NCBI GenBank assembly: GCA_921293015.1 | Contig: OV121081.1 | Coordinates: 45,037,877 to 45,101,876, forward strand | Length of the DNA: 64,000 nucleotides | Source of the DNA: Phorcus lineatus | Lineage: Eukaryota > Mollusca > Gastropoda > Trochida > Trochidae | Direction: 5' to 3' | Shown: piece by piece, positions 24,961 to 38,028 of the stretch | How positions within the stretch are numbered: position 1 is the stretch's first letter | Layout of the letters: each line of letters opens with the position of its first letter | The notes under the pieces: generated by a model | What the model saw: only the letters and a program-made list of their open reading frames with translations | Databases searched by the model: none | Told to the model about the DNA's origin: nothing | Made by a program: the position numbers and the translations under genes

Positions 24961-27900
24961 GATTGCAAGAAACTACATTAATAATATATTATGTCTGCGT
25001 AAGGCTCATCGTATCGCTGGAAAAAAGACCATCAGAAATTATTTTTTGATTTCTTAAAAAATATAGGGTATCATGTCAACATGTAGAATTCTTCATTGGT
25101 ATTGCTATGAATTATTCAAAAGTCATTAGAATTCAAATATCCATCAAGAATCATTCTTACAAATATTAGAACAAGTTTCAGATCGTAACCCCTCGAGAGC
25201 GTTCATATTACACCCTTTGTTGGGATTTTTCTGAAATTGTTCTTTAAGTATTCTTTTCAGTTGTGATTTTGATGCCCCTTTAGTCATAGCTAATATATAA
25301 CATCGAAGCTGAACTCAAGTTTAAATATCTCGAATGTATTGCACTTGACTAAGTTCTTTTGTAAACCTCTCTGGATACGTCGTCAAATAGATGAAGAGGC
25401 TAGTTTAGTATTAAGTGAATAATGTTTATCAGAATATGTCGATGTTAATGGCATATTTCGTTAACGCCTTATTTCTGATTTTGGATAATAAATGTGTTAG
25501 ACCTGTTGAAATCTTTTTTTCGATCGTCTTTGTATTCAGTGGAATCAATCATTATGTATGGCTTGATATATATCAGAAATAATCGATGTATCGCGAAATT
25601 CAAAATCTGTTCAATTAGGAAAATTACTTTCATATGATACGTTGTTTTTACCTCTATCGTTGTTGTTTTTAGTGAAAAAAGTTTCAAGGGAATTTTCAAT
25701 TTTGGGCATCTATGCTTCTAATTTTCATCAAAATTGTTTTGAATAATGTTATCATAACATTAGAAACCGATATTTTATTTATATAAACACAATGTATGTT
25801 GTTTTTTTATCAACAGTATGACTGGCGGTTTTTATTATCCTGTATGAACCGAAAGTATATCTGCAGGGTAAATAAACTCAAATTTGTTTTTCTTATATTG
25901 CATATCATCTAACTAATTGAAATAAGAGTTGGTGTTTAACATAACACAAGTACACTCCATAACTAATGTAAAAACGTGATTATTAAAGCAAAACATACAT
26001 TATATAAAACATTTTCAATGAAACTATCAATCGCCATACAAATGTATATGGATGTCATATATACATTTCAGATTTGATGCAAAGGACTTTTAATGTAGGA
26101 TGGAAAGAAAGTAAGAATATTTTTTCTTTGAAACATAAATTAAAATCTTTGAGTCTATCATGTGGTTACAACAATTTGATGAAGGTATTAACAGGACAAA
26201 AAGTTTAAGGAACGGTATAAGTATCATTTTCGTACATGCTACAATTGTCGTTTGCGTGACATCTGGGGTTTTGATACCTTACAAAATAAATATTTCAATT
26301 TCTAATTTTGATTTTGATATTTGAAATATAATACTTAAGCTCCAGTGAACCAACTGACACAGGCTGTAGTCGGAGTCTCATGTGAGGTGACGGGTCACAA
26401 AATGACACTGTATTACCTTGCATGATCCCTTGATCTATAATTTTCAGTGTCAATACATACATTTATCATACTTTCAATGGTTAAATGCGCCAATAATCGA
26501 TGAAAATCCGTATGTGCACTGAGTTAAATATCAATGCAATTTTACTCTGTGAAATAACTCGAAAATCGTATGACATCATCGGTGACGTTAGGAAACAATT
26601 GCATGACGTCATGAGGCGATCCTTATAACAGAGCCCCATTCATAAGTTAAGGTAATTTAAGAAGTTTTGGGCAATATGATCAAACGAAAAATATAGTAAT
26701 AAAAATAAATTATCGAATATTATACAGATCTCATTTCGTGAAGATTTTGTGTGATATGCACATGCCAATTAAGTAAAACAAAGTATCAAAACATTTCTTG
26801 GAAATTTCTAGATTCATACACCTGCAGAATGGTTGTAAACACAATGGCTTATAACATCGCTAAATTGTTTAATCGATTGAAAATTTTACAATGATACAAA
26901 TTACCAAATTTGTTCTATCAATGGTAAAACCTATCCGAACTTCTTGAGTATATCGACTTTATGTGTTATTCATACATGTATACTTAACTAGAAATTTTAG
27001 AAACTTTGCTTTTCAATAAAGTTTTTATCACGTTTGTTGAATAGTAGTTAATGCACGCATGGTTTGTATGAAAGAGCTATCTGTTAATTATAAATATTGA
27101 AGTCATGTTGTTTTGTTTCAACTGCTTTATGTAAATATGTACTGTAATAAACATTACCATATCTTATCTTTTTGACATTATCATACCCTTTGTGACATTG
27201 TCGACAATGATATTTATTAGTGTGAATTGTAATACGTGAAATATTAAACCATGGTCTCACTGCAGAAAAATGTGATAATTTGATGGATCAAATGTATGTT
27301 AAACAGTTCTGAATCATTTTGACGATGTCACACAATGAATTGCGACCCTGAACGTTAAATATTTAAGAAAAGATGTTCAAGTTGTTATTCTATTACAAGC
27401 ATATCTTAATCTTGATGATATATGAGAAGTGTACACTTACATGAACTTTCAACAAGTAATACACCTGCTCAAAGAAATCACTTGTTCAAGGATTTCATTT
27501 TGTATCTATGATTTGTATTCAAAGGATTTCATTTACTTTGTGAACAAAAGTATCAAGGAAACCATTGAAAGGTTTAGGGATTTCATTTTTTGTGTAACAA
27601 TACTGTTCAAGGATTTTGGCAAAACAATTGTATTTTTAAGGATATTTGTACATTTTGGCAAAATTGATCAAGAATTTTATTTACTATCTATTCGGGTTTC
27701 CATATTCTAACACAGCAGCTCGGATATTTGTTCACTGTTTATTAAGACATTATTATTCGATTTAAGAAGTTGTATAATTGTTATTGAACCTTGTTATTGA
27801 ACCTTATTTTACTTAACATTTAATTGTCATTCTTGTCCGAAGCAATGAAGGAGAATCGAATTTAAAATCCCTATATCGATGACCTTTTTTGATAATTAAT

Positions 27901-28329
27901 TTGTTTTATTGTCGATGAATATATTTGTTGACATACGCATTTAATCTCTGCTGTAAATGCAATTGTGTATATGGCGCATGAACTATCTCTTTGTAAATTA
28001 TCTGTGTAGATATTCTGTTGTGAACCATTTATGGTAGCCATTCAAACATTTTGAGACAATCGGTTTTAATGCTGACTACATGATGATAAAAACTTACAAC
28101 AAATATGCGTTTTTGCTTTTTCATTCGAAACGATAGATCTTCCCTTTAATCCATTTAAAGCCGTTACCAGTATCGTATGCCATTAATCGTATGCAATTAA
28201 TCGATATATGGTCAAAGTTATTAAAAAAAATTCATTGAATACATGTGAAAATAAAAAAGGCACAGACTTATCTTTGTTATTGTAAGAATCAACAGTCGTC
28301 TTTGTTATTTCATGAACCCATAAATTTGA

Positions 28330-28525
28330 TGGTTTTGGAAGGGGCAGTAGCCGTTTGTTTTTCAGGTAAACAAAGTTATTTTACGAAAACAATAATGAAT
28401 GTTTCATATTGCAAGACAATGTCTTTGTATTAAGAGAGGCAGATTTTAAACAGCCGTACGATGATTCATTAGCTTTGCGAATCCATTTTCAAGTCCATTA
28501 AAAGGTGTTCACACAAAAATGGCCC
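28330..28525 (+). mobile_element. TIR element family G, copy 1
   Basis: It begins ggggcagtagccgtttg, contains ttgcaagacaatgtctttgt and ctttgcgaatccatt, and ends ggtgttcacacaaaaatggc. The same blocks in the same order occur at 51250-51435, and in a more diverged form at 61240-61447. Confidence 0.5.
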
Positions 28526-30843
28526 TCAATGGTTTCTGCTTGATACTTTTATCTACGAGTAAAGATGATTGGGTTCAGTTATGAGATGTTTTGACCCTCT
28601 GAAGATAATAAATGTCGCATAGACTAATGATAATATGGGAAAATTTAAAGAAATAAATCATCTAAAAACAGAGGTATGTCCCTTGAAAAGGAATAGTAAA
28701 TGCACATTTTCACTACCAATTTACAGTACTTATGTTTATGGATTTGATTTAATATGAAAAGTCTTGCAAATACACTGGACAAAGTAAAATAGAAATATTA
28801 GAATAATTATGATTGAAATTCAATTAAAGTCAATAAATAAGTATATCATTATTTATCATTTCAAAAATTTAAATACACCAAGCAACATACATGTATTTTT
28901 ACACTTAAGCTTCATAAATATACAATTACATGTACAACAAAACGAATACACCACAATAAATCACACAAAAACAAGTAATGTGTGGACAATATCTTACAAA
29001 TACAATATATTACAAAGAAACTACACAGACTTGCAAACACAACATGAACACAGTGAGCTTCTATTTCGAATGCAATGTCATCGAATATTAATCTAGCATT
29101 TTGAGCAGCAAACCTCATTTCAACAACGCATTGGACATCGGCATTGCTGAGCCTCAAAACCTTATCGGATCCCATCAACTAATTGTTCCCGAGGCTCACA
29201 CAGAGGGGTCAGTCGACGCTCTGGGAACAGCTCAACACAACGTAGGTTTATCAGCATCCAAGGCTCACTCTGTTACAAGAAAGCGACACAAAGTCTAATG
29301 TCCCATCGATCGATTAATCATACCTCACTTCTTCCAAACATCGTCGGAAAGATGGACTAATCTTTGTGACATGATTTACAATAATGTTCCCACACGGTCG
29401 AGCCTTCTCCAAACATCAACCATTACTCACAGCACAGGATTAGGGCGATCAACTGGTGTTCAAAACTGGCCAAATCTTCCGGACAGGAGAATAGCTCAGT
29501 GACCATATAAAATGACCACAAGGGCAAGGCCTTGCCCATATCCCCAGTCTTTGGAGGAGATGTAATGTCCTCTCGGTTAATTACCCCCTGAACCACATGT
29601 TTAATCGGCTTGAAGTAATTGAGGAGCATGGGAACCTAGGAATGCCAGGCCATTGATTTTCCAATGTGACCAGGTAATTTACAACCAATGTAAATCATTA
29701 TTTGCTAACCCCTTGAAATGCGGGCAATAACATTTGCTCGCGAGAAATGAACACCTTTCAAAAAGACTCGATTCAATCGACTTGGAAGATTGCATTGTAT
29801 CGAGTCTTCATCCTTTCCTTAAAGGTCTTTAGTGAATTCTTTACGCACCTAATGCCGTTAATGAGAATGGTATTTAAAAAAAGGAAGTATGTGTGGATTT
29901 GGATGAGTTATGATCTTTATGAAACGATAGATCACAGCCTTAACTCAGATAAAAAATGGTTTTTTTTCGGGTTTTTAATGAATCCTTTCTTTCAATTACA
30001 AATAAGATAAAACAAAATCAAATTTATTTTCATTACATTTCGGTGAAAATTTAATTGTGTCACAATACGCCGTATGTTTCATATTTTGTGTGTAGCTTGA
30101 ATAAAATAAAAAGTACCATCTAACTTGAGTTAGGTCAAATTTCTTGTTTTCGATTATAGTAGAAAAACAGGCATATAGATGTCAATTCTGAGTCGAGTTT
30201 ACATGAATATTACTTAAATGATCTACTTAACTCCCTATCTGTCCTTGCATCTGCTGTAAATAACGTTCATGGATGACGTTTGATTCATTGAAGCGCGTGG
30301 TTGTCCGGTTTTCGATCACAAATTACAACTGAAACCTGTTCATTGTCTCTATACTAAACTGGTAAGCTATAACATGGCGATTTAAAAAATAAACACTACT
30401 TAACGATAAAATGACATCATTTATAAAGTTTGAAATATCTGACTCCAATAAGACTCTGTGTACCTTTAACTGATATTTCATTTAATCAAATGCAGAAATG
30501 ACCGAAAGATTAATCAAACATTAAACAATTGATTAAACAAATGAGTAAAAAATTACAATTGTTGGATATGTATGAACATGTGTTTATTAGTGCACAAACG
30601 TCACAGCTAAATAATCCTTACAATCAAATCTGTATTAGTAGATGTTAAAAACCAGAAACACACTTTAATATCATTAGCAATGTCATACTCGTGTCAACAA
30701 AAATCGTGATGTTCATACAATTTGCACTCTTATTTAATTATTTTCATTTTATGTATCATGATCCAGACAAGAAAATTGATATTCAGTTCTCAAATATCAC
30801 GAAGACAGATAGTAAAAAAAGACTTAAGTATGAAACTTAAGAT

Positions 30844-30989
30844 TATGAACAAGAAGATATCTTCAACATTGACGAGACAGGTTTATTTTATAAACTTGGT
30901 CCAAATCACACCCTGGCAAGCAAGAAAGTGGCTGGTACGAAGAGATCAAAGGAAAGAATTACCGTCGCCTTACCGTCCAAGTTTTTTTA
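30844..30989 (+). pseudogene. Tigger/pogo DDE transposase fragment
   Basis: The frame reads YEQEDIFNIDETGLFYKLGP then NHTLASKKVAGTKRSKERIT and VALPSKFF before a poly(A) run. IFNIDETGLFYK, holding the first catalytic Asp, and G-x-K-x-S-K-E-R-I-T are hallmarks of Tigger/Jerky-type DDE domains. Only about 48 codons are left. Confidence 0.75.
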
Positions 30990-31588
30990 AAAAAAAAAAA
31001 ATCTTTGCTGTGGACTACTTCTTTTGGGCGATCTTACATGAGTGGAACGTCACTATTGTGTGCATCGTCTCCGGCTGTTGAAGGTAAGGGGTGACAACAA
31101 AATGACATGCATCCACTGACTCCACATCTTATAAATATCTAAGACAACCTAATATTCACTTTACATCTAAATCAACTTAAAAGGAGAGCCCAATCGGTGT
31201 ATTTTTTGTGGAAACGAAATTCATGGGGACATTCCTGTTTATTCTTTTATGTTAATAATACGTGATCATAACAACATAGTGGAAACGTTATAGTGAGGGT
31301 AACGTATGGTTGATCTAAATTTGACAACTCGATAATAAAGAGTGCATGCTCGTTAAAGAAAAAACAATGAGAAGTTTAAACTCTTGATGTTGACCTAAGT
31401 ATGATTGGCCCTAGTATGAACGGATTCTTGAATGAATCAAAATTACTGTGACAAATTCACATTTGGATAGAATGAAATAAATATCAAATGATCAACTAAA
31501 CATAACGAAGTTTAGTAATAATAGTTTAGACTTATGTAGGTGATTGACTCGGAACGCATGTTTTTCAATGTGTGATATTTCCAATCTA

Positions 31589-32181
31589 CAACTGCATACC
31601 AAAAGTTTGTTCACTTACCTGCATACCCTAGTGCAAATACCATGTAATTTGGCATATTTTTTAGGCATCGTAGCATTGCGAAAAAGAAACGAAGAATTTT
31701 GAATTTTCGATACAGAAGAGAAAATCAATCGCACCCGAACGCATTCGTATGCCATCGTATATAATGAATCGTGATATTTTTTGGCAGGTCACTAAAGTGA
31801 CAAGGGGTCAAAATGACGAAAACAGTCATTTTTATTTTTCTCCATAAAATCAACAAATCTAAACACAAGTCCTGTTTTTTTCGTTTGCGTTAAGGCAATA
31901 TGATTTTGATGAGTTTTATCTCAGAGAGTCGAAATTGAACATTTTAATCGAAATTAAGGGAATCGGAAAATTGAAAATGGAACATCTTTTATCTATTTGA
32001 TCATGTCAGAGACTAGACAATCTCACAATACGTTAAAGAATGGCTCTTTTACACATTGATAATGAAAGATGCTTTGTCGGTTCTGATGAAGTTATTTTAT
32101 TGACGTTTAATTCAAACCAAAATTATATGATATTTGCACTAAGACACAGTAGTAAGTGAACAAACTTTTGATATGCAGCTG
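31589..32181 (+). mobile_element. TIR element family D, copy 1
   Basis: The left end is CAACTGCATACCAAAAGTTT and continues gttcactta. The right end is its imperfect inverse (taagtgaacaaacttttgat then atgcagctg). TA lies just outside both ends, as in Tc1/mariner derivatives. It is 593 bp and non-coding. The copy at 49713-50268 aligns throughout. Confidence 0.75.
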
Positions 32182-32410
32182 TAGAAATTAAATAGTCATC
32201 TACAGCTAGAACCTGTATTACACTTTGCGCGAACAAAGACGTGTCTAAATGTTGCGGGTTTTGAATCAACAGTGATAGCGTTTTCGAAAGCTTGACCAGT
32301 AAAATTTAAAAGGAAAAATTACAACCATCGAAATTTCACAAGTCTCTTCTGGTTCCAAAAGAGTTACTTTTAATATACAATTACACTGCAGCACAGAACA
32401 GACAGAAGCT

Positions 32411-33001
32411 TAAACGCACTAGTGCACACCAACATTTCGTAAACACAACGAATGCACAGATACTGCATATCTCTCGATATTACTCACGATCCTAACTCAA
32501 GTATTCTACCTCGTAGGTTATTTAACAAATATTTACGTATTCGGGTAGTAAAGTTGGTTTTTAAAGGCCGGATGTATTTAATTCATAGCTGAATTAAATC
32601 CGCATGAACTACGATTTCGGAAATATTAAAATTTTGCTTATAACCAGAAAAGCGGAAACGGCAGCCAATCTTATAACAATGCTAATGCTGCATTATTAAA
32701 TAGGTTAATTTACAACATTGCTTTCATAAAACATATTTCATATCATAATAGCTGCACACAATACTAGTTCAGCCGTTTTTAAATGTCTATAACATATCCG
32801 TTTTGTGCACAGCTAACCATAGATTTTTTATATGTTCAAGCCGACAGCGGCTGTCTTAACGTTTCATTGTTGATTGCAGGTAAATTGTAAAGAATGTTAA
32901 GTATTTCATTGCATCGATATAAAGCTAAAGTGAATGCATAAGTCCTCGTACACCTTAAAATAACCAATTTAAACCGTAAAAAGCGTGCAATAGTGCCTTT
33001 A
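32411..33001 (+). mobile_element. TIR element family H, copy 2
   Basis: The left end is taaacgcactagtgcacacc and the right end gtgcaatagtgccttt. Interior blocks (ttaagtatttcattgcatcg, aagctaaagtgaatgcataa, gtcctcgtacacctt) match 8113-8648. Confidence 0.55.
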
Positions 33002-36000
33002 AGAATGGAAACATATTAAAAAAATACACGCTATTTTTATGATGCGATATGTATGAAATATAACCCCACACTGCAAAATCGATGGAAGTCTTCTCCAACA
33101 ATATGTTTACACCGAAGAACACGATATTTGTTTTGTCTCTGGTTTAAATCCACCGTCCGAGCAAACACAAGAATTCCTTCCACTCACCATATATGGGCAT
33201 TCTAAGTAATTGCCAAGACTGCTGTCTTTCAAAGATGCCAGCAGTCTTCTCTTCCATGGTTATAGTTTCGATTTGGTTCCACTTAGTTCGAGAATTTAAT
33301 CACAACATTTGATTTGCCTCTAAAGAAAAAACTTGTAATTTTAGATTGGCTACTGCGTTGAGTAATGGCCTACATCTAGGGCGAAATTGCTACGATTTAT
33401 AGTCAACTTGATCATGGAATACCACATAAACGATCTATCCATTCAATTTATTAGTACGATATCAAGGAATACCAAATTTTGGAAACATATTATTCTTTCT
33501 TCCCCGCCGGACGATGTACTTAAACCACAAAGTCTCTGATCAGATCGCACTAGTGGTATAGATCACTGCAAAATCGATTGCAAAGTGCAACAATCAGAGC
33601 TACGGTCATGCCCTTTAACATTGGAGTTACCTCCCTTATAAAACTATCCAACTTCCTGCCATCGCCTTTACACTTGGTCACGTGGTCTCATTGTTAAGTT
33701 CTTGACAGTATTTGCCCAGCAAACACAATTCCGTGAAAGAGTGTGAATGTACAACGGGCAGCTAGGTATAAGAGACTCTACAGCCTCTATGATTCCGGAA
33801 AGCACAGCCCAGCACCAATATTGGGTTCAGTAATGGTCAGTCGCAGATGAGCGCGTAGTTTTATGACCTACGTGACGCCTTAAAGCCTATATCACTGACA
33901 TCGGAGGCGATTTGTAATGATTCAATACCTTATTATCCAACTTGTGATATGAAGTTTTCAGGATGTTGGTGAGAATGATTGAGCGAGCTTCCATATAGAT
34001 GCCTTATTGGTCTCCAACTCATAATATGCTGTAGCTCCCTCCCTAAATTGTCTGGCAATCTTGACATGTACATGGATGTATTTTCTTTCAACGTTTCTTA
34101 GCTGACGGAAGATTCCATTCTTTAATAAATTACTTTGATGTTTCTAAATAATATGTATTGAAGTCTTCGATGTGTTTTAAACATTTTAGTTTGATTAATT
34201 TCATGATCTGGTGTTAAAAGAAAAAATCTTACTTCACAACTTTAAGAGCTGTATCATTAGAAATTCTGAATCGTTGATTTTAAGCAGATTATATTTTTTC
34301 AGGTTAAGAAATATTTTTTTTTGAGGACGTTTTTGTTTTTAGTTCATTTATCAGTGCATTGTGACTTAATAATCATCATTTTGTACTTTTATCCGATTGT
34401 AATCAGGAATGACGATTTTTAAAATGGACAAAATATTTTTATTGTTATTATATTGTTAACCTATGAATAATGACCTCTTCTGAATCATCGGTGAATCAAA
34501 ACATGTTTGGAAATAGAAACATGACATCTTGGAATTTTATCAAGAGACAGAGTTTGAAATATTTTTAAAGAATCTTCCAATTTTTGTTCCGAATGACCTC
34601 AGAAACGAAATGTATATGTCAATCATAATGTCTAGATGACAAACTACTCATCGAACTCTTGTAGTTTACGATGTTAGTTTAGAGAGTTGGTCTTCACCAA
34701 GACCTTGCAATAGACAAGGTAAACATCAACCATCATTGTACATAGCTGACACGGGCTGACAGCACGCCTCGTGATTCACGAGATCCAATGTACATTTCAC
34801 CCCTGCGGGATTGCCAGATTAGTTTTAATGTTTGGTAAGTCGTTGGGGTTATTTTTACAATTTATCAAGAATTAGTAAAACGACGCAGAGTATCGATTTT
34901 CATTTTTCACTGTTGCAACATGTCTTCCAGATGTGTGAGAAAGATGTGTTAATATGTATGATTCATTTTGTGGAAAGTCATTCTTTTCCAAAATGTACAT
35001 TTTCAATCACCGATATTTACTTACGTTCTGAAATTTGCCAGACGAAATTTTAATGTATCGAAATGAACAAATATCCTAAAGGAATAACTTCATTAAGCAT
35101 GTATATAAAGTTTGATACATGTTAGACACTTTCAATTCCTTTAGATTGTGCGCTTCAATATCGTGTCGAATATTTTTAATGGTACTCTCACAACAGAAAA
35201 CAGAAAATGATTGATAGATTTTTTAATGATAACTATCCAAATGAAACCAGGAAATTAATTAAGAAAACAATGTAAACAAAAAACAATGATAAAAAAAAGC
35301 TAGAATAGATTGTTACGGTGAGTTTGAACTTTAATCAGAACTAAAATAAACAATCTTGCCGAAAACAATTCTGCAATGGCATTTGTTTTATGTCTGAATC
35401 CAAACATATAAAGTGAAATACACTACATGCGTAGATATTCATTCTGTAGGTTTCATGACAGCCAGTTTTTGCTTTACTATCGTAAAATTCTTTTAAAAAC
35501 AATTCTAAAACGTATTATTGCTTCTTTGAGGTAAACGTCATCGTAAATGAGTTTTGATTTGACTCTGTCACATCTCGATCAAAGGCCTGATAATATAAGT
35601 CCTTACTTATGTAATTATATGACACGAGGTTCATTCTAATATCATATCTTATATTAAGTTAAAGTAACTTGAACCTTAGCCCTTACCGAGCACTAAGGGT
35701 GCTCTGTGAAGTTGGGCCTGAAAAGTAACGTGTTGTGGCTTGCCAAAGGACTACATGTATGTCCGGCTTCGGATCAAGAGGTCTGTGGTTCGAATCCCGC
35801 CAGGGACTCGGCAACTTTGTCTGAAGTAGAGAACTGTTCTACACGCAGTAAGGTTTGGGTGCAATGCTACACTGAATTTCAGTGCAGTACCACTCATGGT
35901 TTGCTGGTTCCAGCCGATGCTCGCAGGTTTCACCGCAATGCATAGCCAAATTGGTGTTGCGGGCTTTCTCCCTGCAAGAATACAAGATACCGTGGTATAA

Positions 36001-37218
36001 GTGAAATAATCTTGAAAGCGGCGTTAAACCCCTATTCACCAGACCTCAACTCACATAGTTATAGTTGAGGGTCTTCTATAGCTATTTTTTGAATATGTAA
36101 TATCATTTATACAGTTGACATACGTAATTAATATGTTACACAATCTATTTGTAGAACAAAAGGGTGATAAGGTATGCTTATTTCAGAGCACCATGTTGCC
36201 AAGCAACGTAACGACACAGTCTAAATGCACGTGCACGGCGATGTTTCAATTTTCGCAACCAAACGGTGACATAATGATAATCTCCCTTCCATGCAAAAAC
36301 GAATAAAAAACTTAAAATATTTGACTTTTGTTATGGTAATCGTGCCATTACCTCCCACGTGCAATTTGCATAACACGTTTTTTGCAAAAATATCTTCAAA
36401 CACGTCTGAAATAAAAAAAATATATAATGAAATTTTGGTCCTGGAAATGATTATATTGACGTTTCTGAAAGAAAAATTGCATTTCTATTGTTTTACCGCT
36501 TTTGACATGTGTCTTACATTCCCACAATTACTTTTGCGTCTCTTTTTGATTTTGAAGAGTGTGCAATTCCTTCAAGGTAAGGTAAGTACCTGGAAATAGT
36601 GTGATATGAATATCCACATTAATTTATCCTAAACAGATTTATCTTGTTTAATTTATGTTCAGTGGATGATATGTCAAATTTTTATAATGTTTATTTGATT
36701 TTATATGTTTCTATTATAACATTATTTCACGATGTCACAAAATGTTCAGTTACCATAGCATTTATGTGTGATGTTAGTGACAACCATTCATAAAAATGTC
36801 CTGTTCAATATAAGTATCAACTCTTTTTTCGCATAAAGAGTTGTGATATTTGATACACGGGCATCATCCAATAAACAAAACTATATAAAACACTTCAAAG
36901 AGGAAGGCATCATAATGGTTGTTTCACTAAGCTCAGGACGCAATAAAATATTAATACTTGATTTATCGGTATTGCCGACACACAATATTCGAGTCAACTA
37001 ATTGAATTTGCTGGTGATATCACCTGAAAGAAAAGATTCAAGAAGTAAAAGATTATTCCATTGTTTCCTTGTTGAATGTCTTCTACGGACAGCGATGTTT
37101 ATTTTGTATGTAGTTATTCATATCTCAAACCTCTGAAAACTATACAATGTAAACCTGATTGGTTTGTGTAATTTCTTAAACATTTCCACCGGAAATTTAC
37201 TTGAACAATTTGTGTGCA
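33002..37218. other. Intergenic, no gene seen
   Basis: Contains SINE copy 3 only. A short ggagttacctccctta at about 33623 resembles the gagttatctccctt motif near 42923. Confidence 0.45.
35735..36055 (+). mobile_element. tRNA-derived SINE, copy 3
   Basis: The head is diverged, but ggcttcggatcaagaggtct and ggttcgaatcccgcc (box B) are intact. The shared body ends agcggcgttaaacccctatt then caccag. The open frames inside are not genes. Confidence 0.8.
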
Positions 37219-37531
37219 TCCTGCTATATCAGCGTTTATGAAACCGCTCTCGCTCCTTCCTAATACCCTGATCTCATACAAGCAAAACCTCTATCGCTAG
37301 CTATCTAACCAGCCAACGAGACGACTCGCAACCCGGATGGAAAAAATCAGTTTAGTTCAAGCTAGTAACTTCAAGCTCCTCAATTTACGACATTTCATTG
37401 GCTGAAAAAAAAACAGGTGAGCATAGCCACGAATATCAAGCCGCCAGCCATACGAGGGATTTATCCCGAAAAATATCAGGGTATTACGAAGGAGCGAAAA
37501 CGGATTCATAAACGCTGATCTAGCAGGATGT
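37219..37531 (+). mobile_element. Foldback element family C
   Basis: Arms of about 55 bp, 37219-37273 (catcctgctatatcagcgtt ... taccctga) and 37477-37531 (tcagggtattacgaaggagc ... gcaggatg), are inverse copies with about five mismatches. Each arm holds a ggagcgaRaRcgg-like core. One further arm lies at 48836-48890. Confidence 0.7.
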
Positions 37532-37930
37532 TGAAAGGGTAAATTCTTATGTGTCATAATGTTTCTATATCTAATAAACAGTACTTTTGCATACATACAA
37601 CTACATTTGTATGGTTATGACCAAATGTGCGAATAAGAGTAGTCTTGACTGCAAATCATCATAAGTGGGTATGTAAGGTATGCTCACTTTTGTTTGATCA
37701 AAGGCGGTATTGGTCCCAAAATATGGCCGAAATCTGTCCTTATCATCCGAAGAAGAGACAATAAGTAGCCCAGGAAGGTGAGATATAGTAAATTAAAGTA
37801 CTTTTTATTCATAATATTTGCCTTCTTTTATTCAAGGGATGTTAATAATTATCAATGTCAAGAATATTGGATTGACTGGCTTCACGTCGTGTCGAGATTG
37901 AAAAAACCTACACACCATAATATTACTCGA

Positions 37931-38028
37931 TAAGACCCGTTGGTCGAGTGGATAAGGTGATGTTACAGTCAGTGCTGGCGATGGTTGCATGAGTCTATGG
38001 GCAAATGTTCGAATCCCGTCCTTGACCA
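37931..38028 (+). other. tRNA-like pseudogene or SINE head
   Basis: The stretch tggtcgagtggataagg is a good box A and tgttcgaatcccgtc a good box B. The distance is that of a Ser/Leu-type tRNA with a long variable arm. The 5' and 3' ends (gacccgt, ccttgacca) do not pair as an acceptor stem, so a working tRNA is unlikely. Confidence 0.4.

Larger units (their letters stand above)
24389..30700. other. Intergenic, AT-rich
   Basis: Besides SINE tail relics and a family G element, it has degenerate caaggatttcatttt repeats at 27485-27680. A block at about 29100-29720 is visibly richer in G and C than its surroundings but has no recognised gene. Confidence 0.45.

Noticed and set aside
29747..30010. 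87-codon frame with FSEFFTHLMPLMRMVFKKRK, slightly like a gypsy-type RNase H lead segment
   Set aside because: The match is a few residues only, with no neighbouring reverse transcriptase or integrase motif.
35706..35945. Open frames at SINE copies here and at 2634, 21783, 62338 and 63032
   Set aside because: They repeat the same SINE body in translation and are not genes.
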